Notes under the pieces: model-generated | Database searches by the model: none | The model's input: only the letters and a program-made list of their open reading frames with translations | Told to the model about the DNA's origin: nothing | Translations under genes and position numbers: made by a program | Shown: piece by piece, positions 1 to 11,440 of the stretch | Numbering within the stretch: the first letter of the stretch is position 1 | Layout: every line of letters starts with the position of its first letter | Origin: Torreya grandis | Lineage: Eukaryota > Streptophyta > Pinopsida > Cupressales > Taxaceae | Reading direction: 5' to 3' | Length of the DNA stretch: 64,000 nt | Assembly: GCA_037957365.1 (NCBI GenBank) | Contig: JARHVA010003165.1 | Location: 752,501 to 816,500 of the forward strand

Positions 1-1500
1 CAAAAAGAGACTAACGGTCCTCTTCATAATCATATGTTACATAATGGCATGCTTGGTGGGACACTACACACCCCATAAATCCTTCCAATGACTTTTAAGA
101 ATATTTTGTACCATTATTTGGTCCTAATTTTGGCTTAATCTGACTCATTTTCATTAAACATTTTTCAAAATTCCATTCAAGGGTTTCTACTTGTAAAGCC
201 ATGGCCTAGATTATAAACCCATGGACTAGACTCACTACATGACATTATTGTCACTGGTAAGTCATGGCCAGAATAGCAAGTTAGCAAGTCATCTTCTAGA
301 GCTTCATTTAGGGTCTTTTGGACTCCTTTTTTGATGATTTTTTTAAAAACTACATATTTTTTCCTAAATGTTCATAATATTCCATTAATTTACCTTCAAG
401 GTGCATACATTTTTCACAAAACATATAAAATTAAGGTATTAATATATTTTCTTGCAGGTTAGCCTTCTAACTTGTTTGTCACAAGTTTTTCTTGCTAAAG
501 ACCACGTTTGAAATTCCTAACTTGTTTCTTGTAGGTTTTGATAGTTTAAGATTGATTTTTGTGTCTTATTGAGCTAAATTTCAAGAATATCACTTTTTCC
601 AAGAAACAAGAAAGCCCCCTAATGCTTTTTGTAGGACGAAAGGCTAAGGAAAGACATTTTTAACACTTTTAAGTCTTAAAATTACATTTATATTTGGTGT
701 TTAAAAAATATTTACTTGCTTTATTTTCATTTTAAAAAGTTCATAAATCAAAAATTAAATAGAAGGGGATAAATTTCACATCATATTTCACTTGGTTTTT
801 AAAAATGAACTCAAATTTAGACTAAGTTCTCTTAAGAGCTTGCTTGTTTATCATTTTTTTTATTTGTTGTGTGTTTTTGCAAAATAGACTTAGCATGTAT
901 GATCTCCCCCCATCCCTTAAGGGAACTCAGGTGACCAAAAGTAATTTTTAATTTGATTTTTTCACTTATTCCAAGCATAGAAGGAATGTCAACAAGGCAC
1001 TCTCCAAGATCTGAATGACTTAGGTGATCCTTAAATGACCTTAAAGTCCTATATTTATTTCTTGCATCTTGGCTTGTGGGAGGGAACTTGTTTTTCCTCA
1101 CAAATTATCTAAGTGTGTGTTGACCTAGGGGTTCATCTTAAATCATTGTACCAACCCCATTCCATGGCAGGGTATATAAATCAAGGCATAAATACTACGA
1201 TTGATGGGGAATTGAGTAGCTAGCCTCTCTGATAATAACAAAAACTTAAGTTAGGTATGACTAACCAAAGGACTCCACTAAGAAGTACATGGATGGAGTT
1301 GCTATGCAAAAGAATAGACCCTTGCATATTAAGTTAGATGGTATGAATTCAATTGAAATGATTACATCTATAGTATTAACTAACTTGGGACCATCTACAA
1401 TATATGAAACTTATAGTTTTAGACAAACCCTACTTGCTGTAAAAATATTATCAATGTGGGGTGACTATTCCGAAGTTCCATGTCACCATATGAATTATTG
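1..1500 (+). repeat. Gypsy (Tat-like) LTR/leader fragment
   Basis: The stretch from about 870 to 1490 aligns by eye with about 51590-52180, upstream of the gypsy element at the right end. Shared landmarks in the same order are a CT-rich run with six C's (905; 51615), the words for a gene-free 'ggcttgtgg' block (1071; 51789), 'gacctaggg' (1121; 51841) and a TATA-like tatataaat. No gag or pol follows here, so this is a truncated copy or part of an LTR. The first 850 bases have the same base texture, but I could not align them with confidence. The small open frame at 1289-1501 is not recognisable as any protein. Confidence 0.5.
1173..1180 (+). promoter_or_regulatory. TATA-like box of LTR fragment
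   Basis: The sequence is tatataaa, at the same place in the shared repeat as the tatataaat at 51891-51899. Conservation of this box between two diverged copies suggests it is the promoter of the LTR, although the copy here has no element behind it. Confidence 0.4.
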
Positions 1501-3085
1501 AGAGAAGAGAGGGCCTAAAAATTCTAATTTTAATGCGCATTTAATTTTTATATTAACAAATTATTTCCTCTCAATAAGGAGTATATAGATGGAATTTGAT
1601 AATCTGAAGCCATGTTGTCAATTTTTAGGAATATGATAATAGACTTAGGTATTTTTGTGTCTTTTCCTTTCACTTAAATTATTTTTGAGTTAAAAACTAT
1701 TTTTTTGATTTGTTACCTCCTCAATAAAAAGCCAATGGTTCAAAATTTGCATTTTGGACAAATTTTCATTTTTTGTTTGTTTTAGAATATAATTTTCAAA
1801 ACATGGAGATATTCTATTTTTCTAAATGGATTTTGTAAACTTGGTGATATAAAGTTGTAAGTCTTTTAAATATTTATAACACTTACTATAACTTTTGAGA
1901 TTAATCATTTAGTTATGCGAATATGGTAATGTGACCAATCAATTTATAAGCGCTTGGATGTTATCAACATAATGAAATATTTTATTTTGTGTTTTAAAGC
2001 TTTCAAGTATGTTTTTTGTAATAAATCTATTTAATGATGTATAAAGGTGCATTATCGATGGAAATTGGCACCTTCAAAATAATAAAATTTCATGACACCT
2101 CATGCTTGTGCTATCAAATACCATCCCGTTATTTACAGGTCTATTGAGAGCCTTGTAATTTATAAAGTGTAAGTGTCAAATTTGAGGTTGGAGGATTTTC
2201 TAGAGCTTGGATAATTAACCTTCTCTAGTTAGTTATTCACTCAGAGTTTGGATTCAATGCTTGAATAGAAATTTTGGTAGCATTAGTTTCTTTATTTATT
2301 TCTACTTTTGGATTTTTTTTCCATAATATTTATGACATGGAGTTGGCATGAGTATTTGATTTTGCTTCTCTCATTGCACAACTTCTCACCTCTCGCCTAA
2401 TCATGGGAGAATATATAACATTGGTAGGTCTTTAATTGGTCATATATGATAGTATGAGTTCATAGAGGTTGTTAACACCATCAATGTTGAGCAAATGTCA
2501 TCAATATTTACTGGGCATCAAGGAGATGTGTCATACAAAGTATAAGTTGGTCACTTGTATGGGCTTCTAGGTGGAGCCTTATGTGGATTGATGTAGTTGG
2601 ACATGACTTAATCATGTTATACTATGGTATTATGATCACAAGGGATGAGTAGGCCTTGATCGTATTTATTAGCCTTTTATGATACAACTCACAAGGTAGA
2701 TTTATGTATGGAGTGACATCAATTTTGTTGAATATCATGATGTATAATAAACTAATTATAGTTACTTCAAAGTTCCTTTGATGACTTTAGATTCATTTTT
2801 CCAAATATTTCATCCTCTATACCTCTTTGAATCAAAGGGGATTTTGTTGGGTCATATGATCCAAAGTAGTTTAATTGTTTATTTTGTTATTCAGTAAATT
2901 AATTATATATTTTTGTTTTATGTCTTAGTTGGTTCATGGGAATTGGTTACATCCCGTAACCACCCATAAATAATATATAAAGATTTTAACTTCATTATAA
3001 AAAATCAATCCAATATAATATATTAATATATTTTGGTAAATGATTTACTCACAATGTAATTTCATAATTCTTCTTCTGTTACCCC
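1501..3085. other. Unassigned AT-rich stretch
   Basis: I see no gene, RNA or recognisable transposon protein in either strand. Frames are broken every few tens of codons. It is probably old transposon sequence, because it lies between two retroelement remnants, but nothing in it proves that. Confidence 0.4.
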
Positions 3086-3860
3086 TGGTCCAACAAGAAT
3101 TACATCTTTGTTGGGTATGGTGAAGGAGATGATGTTAAGGGATACAAAGGGTGGGATCCTACTGCCCACAAAATCATCATTAACATAGATTTACAGTTTG
3201 ATGAATCATCTTTTCTAAAATTAGATGCAAAAATGAAATAAAAATAGGAACTAGAACATCAACATGTCAAGGTTGAAATTGAGTCATCTTTAGTTCTAAA
3301 AATGATAAAATTCAACCATTTTTTGATCATGAATATGTTTGAGATCTTGAATATTTACAACAACATGAAGAAGCACCTCATAAATTAGAGTGGAGATCGA
3401 AACATGAGGAAACACCTCCACAACTAGTATGGAAATATACATGGGTTAGGCATCCTCATAGTAAGTATAGTCCTATTATTTCAATTGCTTTGATTTATAA
3501 TGATGGAGAGCCTAGTTTTTATTAGTAAACATTGGAATAAATGCAGGAGGAAATGGATGCCTTAGATAAGAACAAGTCATGGGACCTAGGAGAACTTCCA
3601 AAAGGCAAAAAATCAGTTGGCTACAAATGGGTTTACAAATGAAAGATAAGTTCTGATAATAAAATTGAAAGGTATAGGGCCAAATTTTTGGAAAAATTAT
3701 TTGCATAGAAAGAAGGTATTGATTACCATGAAATATTTTTGCTAGTTGTTAAACTTGTTTCAATTCGAGTTATTTTAGCATTAGTAGTTTTACTTGATTT
3801 AGAGTTGGAGCAGTTAGATGTTAAAATAGCATTTTTGTATGGATATTTAGAAGAGAATAT
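3086..3860 (+). pseudogene. Copia integrase C-end to RT start, truncated
   Basis: This is a broken piece of a Ty1/copia polyprotein. At 3095-3220 the frame reads FVGYGEG, then VKGYKGWDP and FDESSF, the standard end of copia integrase. After a linker, 3541-3860 reads MQEEMDALDKNKSWDL, then GYKWVYK, YRAKF, GIDYHEIF and QLDVKIAFLYGYL, the start of copia reverse transcriptase. Several in-frame stops (for example within the YK*K segment near 3640) and loss of everything upstream and downstream show it is dead. The break at about 3860 falls just before the RT catalytic core. The sequence after it (CTCT-rich) is unrelated. Confidence 0.85.
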
Positions 3861-4005
3861 CCTCTCTCTTACTCTCTCTTGCTCTCTATCTTGATATTTT
3901 ACATCGTGGATGTTTCCTTAGTTTTGCTAAGGTTTACCATGTAAATAATATATTTTGTCTATTTAAATATCTCTATTATTGTATTTCATTATTCTCCTAT
4001 TTTTT

Positions 4006-4440
4006 TTAAGTGTGTGGTTTCCTAACAACCACCAACTTCAAAAGAGGACATGAATTAGGAGGCAGACTATCAAGCTTATCTCCCCATTTTCCCCCATAGA
4101 GATGTGACTCCATTCCTTCCCATACCTCTATGATGTTATCAAGGATGTATTGACCTTGAATGAAACCTATTTGCTTAGGCCTTACCATTAAAGGTAGGAG
4201 ATATCTAATTCTAAGAGCTAAGGCCTTGGTTATAAATTAATTGGAGACATTGAAGATATCCAATTAATAATAAAATTTGGTTTCCAAACCTTGGTAATAA
4301 ATATGATGTTTCCTTTATTAATGAGCTAGCTCAGAGATCCAATAGACATGGCTTCCAAATTGACCAAATTTGGGGACTCCACAAAGACTTGATGTACCTC
4401 ATTGATGTAGATCTTATTCTTTAAAAAATATTGAGATATT
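4006..4440 (-). pseudogene. LINE reverse transcriptase fragment
   Basis: On the minus strand, about 4188 down to 4100 reads RPKQIGFIQGQYILDNIIEV, the conserved 'QxGFIxGRxILDN' block of L1-type plant LINE reverse transcriptase. Upstream of it in the same strand are remains of the KALALR-like block. The closest relative in the window is the LINE at 24.6-31.3 kb, which reads MGFIQGQYILDNVIAVWEG at 27662-27720. The fragment is short, with both ends missing, and is non-functional. Confidence 0.8.
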
Positions 4441-5280
4441 TTATGTTAACTTGTACCCCTTAGTGTAAACTCCTCTTAACCATAAATTTTACTCTTCTTT
4501 CCAAAGTGGATTCACAAGCATAAGCAAATAAATTTGATGTTTTATATCTTGAAAAATGACAAAAAGAAACCTTATAAATATGTATAAAATACCTAAAAAT
4601 CAAAACTTGATTATAAATAATGGCATTAGTTGAATCAATGACATAAAAATAAAATGAACATTGTATGGCCAACTAATTACATAAAAAGAAATCCAAAATT
4701 AAATTTAAAAAAAATAAAAAAAATAAAAAAATGAACTTAGATGATGACATATGTGATAAAAAGATTACTAAACAAAATCATGAACATGGCTCATAACATT
4801 AGATATGTGCATGTGATACGGAAAAAGAGGGAAAAGGAAGAGTACAAAAATTGAGGAGGAAAATTTTATTATTATGCTTATATTGATGCAAAAGCATTTA
4901 GGTGTAAAATGCAATTATTTGCATCAACCAAAAATGTGCAGGGGTATGTACTTGTGGATTAGTTAATGATTTTTTTAATTTTGGTATGGTAGAAATTGAT
5001 CCATTAAGATTTATGGAAAATACTATTTAATTAAATACTTTAAGGACTTTAAATTTTTTATTGGATTCAAAGAGCAGGATGGATTAATAAGATAAAGGAA
5101 AGTTGATGACTGGTAAGGTTTTGAATTGCTAGTCTTGACAAAGGTATTGTTTACTTCATGAAGGTGAAAAAAGTAACATACTTTCACATAAGACAAATGT
5201 GATTACATATTTGGATTTTTCTTAAAAAGTTATACATTTAAAAACACACACTTGGTTTTAAGGTTGTATGCAGACATTAT
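4441..5280. other. Unassigned AT-rich stretch
   Basis: No gene or transposon protein can be read here. An A-rich tract lies around 4700-4730. The stretch separates the LINE scrap from the start of the segmental duplication. Confidence 0.4.
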
Positions 5281-5724
5281 GATCTATAAAAATTATAAAA
5301 TATTATTGTAATGACAATTTTTTTTATCTACATTAAAAAATAGTTTTACAACTTTAAGTGGAAGTTTCATAACTATTAAAATAATTTTGTTACGATTATC
5401 TTAAAGAACCTTTTAAATATTTAAAGACAGTTTCATAACCACTATGATGGTTTTGCAGTCACATGTATAATTTTTACTAACAAAGTGATTTCAATTTTAC
5501 CACTTTTTAAAACTAAAATAATGACCCAACTAAGATGATTTTCTCATCTTGGTCACTTAAGAAGATAAGTAAAATTGTTTTGGATTGAAGAAAGGAAGTT
5601 TCAAAGAGTAATCTCCTAAAGTAAATCAATAGTGAAAGGTTCTCTTAAAAAAAAGTGGTTAGGGGAGTTCATTTTTTTAGATAAATTAACTATCAACTAA
5701 CATTATTTTGTATATAATTTTCTT

Positions 5725-5804
5725 ATTTAATATAAATATTTTTTAACATTAAATAGATTTGAGTACTTAATGTAAATATTTTTTAACATTAAATAGATTT
5801 GAGT
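5725..5804. repeat. Two 40-bp direct repeats upstream of F-box gene
   Basis: A 40-bp unit containing 'aaatattttttaacatta' and 'aatagatttgagt' occurs twice in a row, with very few differences. The homologous region of duplication copy 2 (around 20515-20590) does not show the clear doubling, so it arose after the segmental duplication or was lost there. It ends about 140 bases before the TATA box. Confidence 0.75.
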
Positions 5805-5946
5805 GTGGTTGGATTGAACTTTCTAAATAAAATACTAGTTACAGTAAGATGAAATTCAGAATTAGTAAGATTTCTTGTTTATAATTATTTTGCCAGGTTA
5901 CATTACACATCCTTCAAATATATTAAATTATTATATTTTAGTCGGC

Positions 5947-5953
5947 TATATAA
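5947..5953 (+). promoter_or_regulatory. TATA box of the F-box gene
   Basis: tatataa lies in the context 'gtcggctatataagtagtgg'. The same 20 bases occur at 20748-20767 in the duplicated copy while the surrounding sequence has diverged. It lies 120 bases before the ATG at 6067, a normal spacing for a plant core promoter plus a short leader. Confidence 0.65.
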
Positions 5954-6066
5954 GTAGTGGTGATTGTTTTGAAGTCGTTGTAATTTATTTATATATACGA
6001 AGATTGGAAAAGAATAAGGAAGTGTAACATTGCCCTTTTTAAAATTACAACTTGATCAGGATTGAG

Positions 6067-7218
6067 ATGGAGATCGCTGCAGAGTGTAAATTGGAGGAGG
6101 ATGTGATTAAATCAGAGGTATGGGAGGAGCTTCCAGAGGAATTACTGATCAAAATGATGACAATATTTCCTACCAAAGTTCAAGTCAGAATGAGGACTAT
6201 CTATGATAAATGGAATAGGTTGTCGTCTTCCCCAAACACCTTTCAAAAAATCTGTCATACTATACCGCTCTATTCTAAATCTGCGTTTTTCATCAAGCTT
6301 GAGTGGGAAGTTGGGGTGACATTAGACAGAGAACCATATACCATGCAGTCATGGATTATTGAAGAAAATAGGAATTTTCACAAAGTTACATTACCCTATT
6401 CAGGTACACAGGGAGAGATCATTGCTATAAGCAATAGCGTCTGTTGTTGCTCTCAGTGGGATTTCAACACAATGGGTGGTAATTACTTTCTGTACTTATA
6501 TAATTCATGCACTAGGGCTTCAATACTCCTACCTAATCCTCCTCAAATAAATTATTGCCGCTGGCATTCGTATATTTCTGTTGCAATGTTCTTTCATCCT
6601 TCCACAAGGCGTTGCACTATTTTGGTCGGTGATAATCTTGGGCAGAATAATATCATTCTTGAACTTTATGATTCAGAGTCTAATCGATGGACTTCTATTA
6701 ATATGACTGTTGATTCTTCCATTAAGCCTTGTAGGAGAGGTGCTTACTCCATAGGGAAATTCTATTGGTTAAATGAAATCTTTGGTGAGATTATTGAGTT
6801 TAATGTAGAGGGGAGGCACTGGAAAAAAATTGCTGCACCTAAGTTCGACCACTTGAAGAGAGATACTAAAAATGGATGGGAATTTAAATCCCAAACATGG
6901 CTTAATGATTGGCAGATAATTGGAACTGATGGCTTGATTTTTCTGGTAAGCAAATTGTTATGTAAAATGTGGAAGTTAATAGATGGCAAAAATGAATGGT
7001 TGCTATTGAAGCGGCTACCGTGTCAATTTAATCAAGTAGCAGTGAATAGAAGTGGAGGAACATTGGCAGTTAAGAATAAAATATTCTTATACAATGCAGA
7101 GAGAGAACTTGTAAGAGTAATTGGGTTTAACGAGCTTGATTCTCAATTGGTGGTTAATCCAATGGAATTCGGAAGATTTATATCAGGTTTTGAATGCAAC
7201 AATGTATGGTGGCCATGA
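6067..7218 (+). CDS. F-box protein with kelch-like C-terminal domain
   Basis: The protein is predicted to have 383 residues in a single exon. Such proteins act as the substrate-binding subunit of an SCF (Skp1-Cullin-F-box) ubiquitin ligase; the substrate cannot be told from the sequence. Residues about 18-62 form the F-box: VWEELPEELLIKMM, then FPTKVQVRMRTI, DKWNRLSSSP and FQKIC. The rest, with YLYNSCTRASILLP, ELYDSESNRWTSI, GKFYWLNE and LFLYNAEREL-like segments, fits the F-box-associated or kelch beta-propeller type of plant proteins such as the At5g15710 group. I chose ATG 6067. The frame is open upstream to a TTG at 6052, but TTG is not a plant start, and the duplicate uses the matching ATG at 20931. 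A TATA box lies 120 bases upstream. It ends WWP-TGA. No transposon is inserted in it, and it is the only intact gene in the window. Confidence 0.85.
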   Translation: MEIAAECKLEEDVIKSEVWEELPEELLIKMMTIFPTKVQVRMRTIYDKWNRLSSSPNTFQKICHTIPLYSKSAFFIKLEWEVGVTLDREPYTMQSWIIEENRNFHKVTLPYSGTQGEIIAISNSVCCCSQWDFNTMGGNYFLYLYNSCTRASILLPNPPQINYCRWHSYISVAMFFHPSTRRCTILVGDNLGQNNIILELYDSESNRWTSINMTVDSSIKPCRRGAYSIGKFYWLNEIFGEIIEFNVEGRHWKKIAAPKFDHLKRDTKNGWEFKSQTWLNDWQIIGTDGLIFLVSKLLCKMWKLIDGKNEWLLLKRLPCQFNQVAVNRSGGTLAVKNKIFLYNAERELVRVIGFNELDSQLVVNPMEFGRFISGFECNNVWWP

Positions 7219-8873
7219 TAATTTAAAAAAAAAAGGAATAATGTATTGTTTATGGATTTTTACCTTGTGCCTTTTTTCCACACGGTACCAAGCTCTCCTT
7301 TAGAGGTAGATACGTTTGTATGCATAGAATCATCCCAGCCTTGCAATCAGTACAACTCCAACAATTTACCTGGTTACATTGGGATAATGCTTGACCCGCA
7401 TATAAAGATTTAAAATTTCAATTGTGGCTATCGCCATTCAATTACCAACCAACAAAACCTTCATCAATACAATAAAATAAAATAATCATTCGATTATGAG
7501 CTGCCATGAAAATGTTCATGAGGATCGGGTTTATGATAAATATGAACTTGCAGATATTTCAAACGATTCAAATAATATTATTCAGTGTAATTAAAGATAA
7601 TATCGATATTTTTTCTACAGTTTATATAATAAATTAAATGTTTTCACATTAAACCGTATAAACATTTTTCGACGAACGTTTTGGATTATAAAATCCTATC
7701 ATTTCTAAAACGCTGCAACAACAGGTTTGATTATTCATTGTATTTTCTTTGAAATGCTAAGCTATAAGTTGTGAGGATTTGTAGATCTCTAACAAAGGGA
7801 TTTAGTGTGTTCATAATTTTTTACAACTTTATTCTATTTTATGTTGGTTATTTATTCAAAAACACATTATAGTACATGTATACTTTGGACAGGTTTTCTA
7901 TTGAAAAAATAGAAGGATCTATATTCAAGCTCTATAGAATATTAAGATTATATAAGATAGGTAGAGAATTTAATATTTATAATAAGATTATATATGTGTA
8001 TTAGAGAGATTATATATTAGAATAAGGTAGAATAAGTAATTGTTTCATTTATATTTAGTAATAGTGTATAAGAATCAATCACAATTTATTAAATAAATTG
8101 TATAAATATTAGAATATTATTTATATATTTTAGTATATTTATATTTAATAATAGTTTTAAAATTTAATAATAATTTATTATATAAATATTATTTACATGT
8201 TTTGGTACCAACTTATTTTATAATAAATTAGTTCAAAATGTATGTTTGAACCACCAATTTATTTTATAATAAATTAGTTCAAAATATATTAAATCAATTC
8301 AAGATAGTTAATTTTACTTGTCTTGAGGAAACCAGAAATTATCTATAATTTTAGATTGATAATTAATTAGTCAAATGCACTCATGATTTATATTTAATTT
8401 AAAAAATATAAATTTTTAAATAATATATACTATAATATAACAATATAAAATATTAAAAAAGATAAAATCATTTAATTAAATGTGATCTCTTTATATATAA
8501 TTTTTATATTATTAATTATGTTTATCAAATACATACAAAACTTGTAACTTATCTAATAATTATATCTAAAATTAAATATAATGGTTTACTTACATTATAC
8601 AATTTTAATATATATTTAAAAAAAATAAACAAAAATCTCACTATAATAATTTATTATTATAAATTTATTTATTTATTTAAAATAAAAAACAATTAAATTA
8701 AATATAACTACAAGGTTATATCAAGGGCTTCTTTGAACAGAGAGCTTATTTCTTTAAATAACGCATCATCAACGAAAGGAATAGAATAGAAACCTACAGA
8801 AGATTGATTAAACCCAATCAATCATCAAATGTTAAGTTATTACAAAACAATATTCTAAGCTATCTTTTAATAA
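7219..8873. other. AT-rich 3' flank of F-box gene
   Basis: There is no further gene. The first 120 bases are probably the 3' untranslated region, with an A-run at 7224-7233. The rest is very AT-rich and belongs to the segmental duplication. At 8214-8285 a block of about 27 bases (ttattttataataaatt and following) occurs twice, while the second duplication copy has three versions at 23310-23420. Copy 1 has no TRIM at the place where copy 2 carries one (compare 7308-7335 with 22200-22225), so it preserves the empty site. Confidence 0.6.
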
Positions 8874-9008
8874 GGTTCTAATCAATAGTAGCGCTCTGTT
8901 TGTTTTTTTAAAGGTTCTAATTAATAGTAGCGCTCTGTTTGTTTTTTTAAAGGTTCTAATTAATAGTAGCGCTCTGTTTTTTTTTTTAGGTTCTAATTAA
9001 TAGTAGCT
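8874..9008. repeat. 39-bp tandem repeat, about 3.5 copies
   Basis: Units begin with 'ggttctaa' at 8874, 8913, 8952 and 8989, with periods of 39, 39 and 37 bases; the last unit is partial. Each carries 'atagtagcgctctgttt' followed by a T-run, and the T-run length explains the 37-bp period. Copies are almost identical, so the array is younger than its surroundings. Confidence 0.9.
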
Positions 9009-10190
9009 TTTTGAAATTGCGTCCTCTTATTTTTCAGTTCTTCCATTGATGGCGAATGCTTTAGTAAAAATTCGCTTGATTCTCTTACATATCTTTTCTG
9101 AGCATCAATTCACAGTAGTTTTTTAAACTTTTAACACTAATTTAAAGACTTTTAACACTAATTTTAAACAGTTTGAGGCAAGTTTATATGCCTTATTTAT
9201 TAAAATTCAGATTAATTTAATTGTAGTGCTTTATATACAAGATAGGAATGCCTTCTTTCTCACATTTTTGTCACCTTCAATTCCAAGGATTATTTTTCCT
9301 TTTGTCTTGTTTTTCAAATTATTATAACCATTCTTTTTTAATGTAAGCTGCTTCAGTCAGTCGTTTCGTATAATATTTAATTTAATTTAAATATTAATGT
9401 TCAGCGAGGGATACAAATAGCCAATGGAGCTTGAGAAGAAAAAAAATGAATATATAAAAGAGTGTCAAATATATCCTTTAAAAAAATAGAAATAATAAAT
9501 TAAAGAAAGTTCTAACAAAAATAAGTAAATGAACTATTTAAAGGTAATAGATTTTTAGATTATATTTTTTGAATATATGTTTTTTTAGTTAGTAAATTTT
9601 ATTGTTTGGAAGTAAGAATTGATATTCTTTGAATTATTAGAATGTGAAGAATTTAATTTGAGCATTCTCAGTCGAAATTGAATGTATCAAAAATAAATAA
9701 AGTTAAACATATCCTATCCTCATAATAAATGAAGATCCTCAGGGATACATGTGAATCTCTATAAAGAAAATGGTATCTTCCATGAATCTCATAGTAGATA
9801 GGGCGTTGAGTACAAAATATTTTTCACTTTTTTAAGTTTTAGAAAACATAATTTGTATATATATTCATCTTATGGAAGGTTATGGTCAAATTTCATCTAA
9901 AGTTGATTAGAGAAAATTTGAAGTTGAGTTAAAAGGAGCACGATGACAACATCTTCTTCATGTATTTAAAAACTCAAGTTTGATCCACATTAAAACATAA
10001 ATAAAATTAAAATTAATGAAAAAAAATTAGTTTAAAGACTTTGTTGGATTACTTCATATAACTTTTAAATGTATATTTTTAATCTCTTCATAAATAACTT
10101 TGTTAATTTCTTGCTTAGTGAAGTGAGGAGCATTAATGGAAAATCTAAGAGGATGGATTATTTCTATGTTATATCTAACATTTGGAGGAG
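9009..10190. other. Gene-free end of segmental duplication copy 1
   Basis: I see no coding frame. The sequence from about 9590 aligns with 34480-35100, including 'atctcatagtagatagggc' (9787; 34676) and 'aagttttagaaaaca' (9834; 34722). A short direct repeat 'acttttaacactaatttaa' occurs at 9125-9165. Confidence 0.6.
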
Positions 10191-11440
10191 AGACATAATT
10201 CTAGAACACCATTAATATTTTCAAGAGGTCATAACTGAAACTTTGAAAGAATAACTACGTGAAAAATTATTCTTTTTTTATTTAAGAGCACATTGATATT
10301 AATATAAATAACAATCGTACAATGCTAGTCATAAAAAATGGGTGAAAAAGGTCACATCCCACAAACAAGGTCATACTAAGGTAAAATAAAATCTTGAGAA
10401 ATTAACAAGTCTAACAGAAGGTTAATAATGATCACACTAAAAAAAGTCACATCAAACTAACATAAGTACGTAATAATTAAAAAAGATGCACATAAGAACA
10501 TAAACAACAAGGAAAACATTAAGCAACATCAACAAACATGATGGCTAGAGGGGGTAGCAGAGGGGCAAATCATGCAGTGTGTTTTTCCATCCCCCTTGAG
10601 CAAGGGGTCTTCATCCATAGGTAAGGAATCCCACCCATCATTGTGATAAAGAGTATCATTTTATTCATTGTGTCGATCAAGAAAAATAACAAGAGCTAGG
10701 TGTGGATAGTTGTCTTGTGGAGGAGGGCCCAAATCCCTTCTACAACCTCCTCCTTTGTTAGATCCATGAGACCAATCATGTTAAGGGGATGATCGGCAAG
10801 GGGGAAATCGATGAGAGAGCCATAATTCTAACACACCATTTATATTTTCAAGAGGTCATAACTTAAAATTTGAAAGAATAACTAAGTGAGAAATTATTCT
10901 TTTTTTAATTTAAGAGCACACTCATATTAATATAAACAAATAGTGGTACAATGATAGTCATAAAAAATGGGTGGAAAAGGCCACACCCCATAAACAAGGT
11001 CATACTAAGGTAAATTAAAATCTTGGAAACACAAAAAGTCTAACAGAGGGTCAATAATGACCACACTAAAAAAAGTCACATTAAACTAACATAAGTGCAT
11101 AATAATTAAAAAATATGCACATAAGAACACAACCAATAAGAAAAACATTAAGTAACATAAACAAACATGATGGCCAGAGGGGGTAGTAGAGGGGCAAATC
11201 ATGCAACTTATTTTTCCATCCCCCTTGAGCAAGGGGTCTTCATCCATAAGTAAGGAATCCCACCCATCATTGTGATAAAGAGTATTATTTTATTCATTAT
11301 GTCGATTAGGTAAAATAAAAAGAGTTAGGTGTGGATACTTATCTTGTAGAGGAGGGCCCAAATCCCTTCTAAAACTTCCTCCTTTGTTAGATCCACGAGA
11401 CTAATCATATAAAGGGGATGATTGATAAGGGGGTTACCCA
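10191..11440 (-). repeat. Tandem duplication (about 628 bp) of a LINE 3' end
   Basis: Two adjacent copies, about 10191-10816 and 10817-11440, are shifted by 627-629 bases. Each contains a LINE 3' untranslated region read on the minus strand, ending in an A-rich tail at about 10272 and 10898 respectively (T-runs on the plus strand). Beyond each tail the same piece of host flank ('caagaggtcataact' and following) is repeated. The duplication therefore includes host flank plus LINE tail, and arose after the LINE fragment inserted. Confidence 0.75.

Larger units (their letters stand above)
5281..10260. repeat. Segmental duplication, copy 1
   Basis: The block is repeated in the same orientation at about 20105-24514 plus 33476-35330. 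Three anchors support it. The promoter and F-box gene are nearly the same in both copies. The 3' flank at 8020-8290, with its 'ttattttataataaatt' repeats, matches 23090-23420. The stretch at 8765-8875 and 9590-10190 matches 33585-33705 and 34480-35100. The coding part is far better conserved than the flanks. The second copy is interrupted by about 9 kb of LINE sequence. The left limit is fuzzy, because similarity fades between 5280 and 5480. Confidence 0.8.

Noticed and set aside
6052..6066. Start of the F-box protein five codons upstream
   Set aside because: The codon at 6052 is TTG; the conserved ATG is at 6067 and is shared with the duplicate.
7121..7303. Open frame overlapping the end of the F-box gene
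   Set aside because: Shadow frame of the gene; not kept in the duplicate.
8874..9008. CRISPR-like array
   Set aside because: Units are contiguous with no variable spacers, and the context is a plant nuclear genome.
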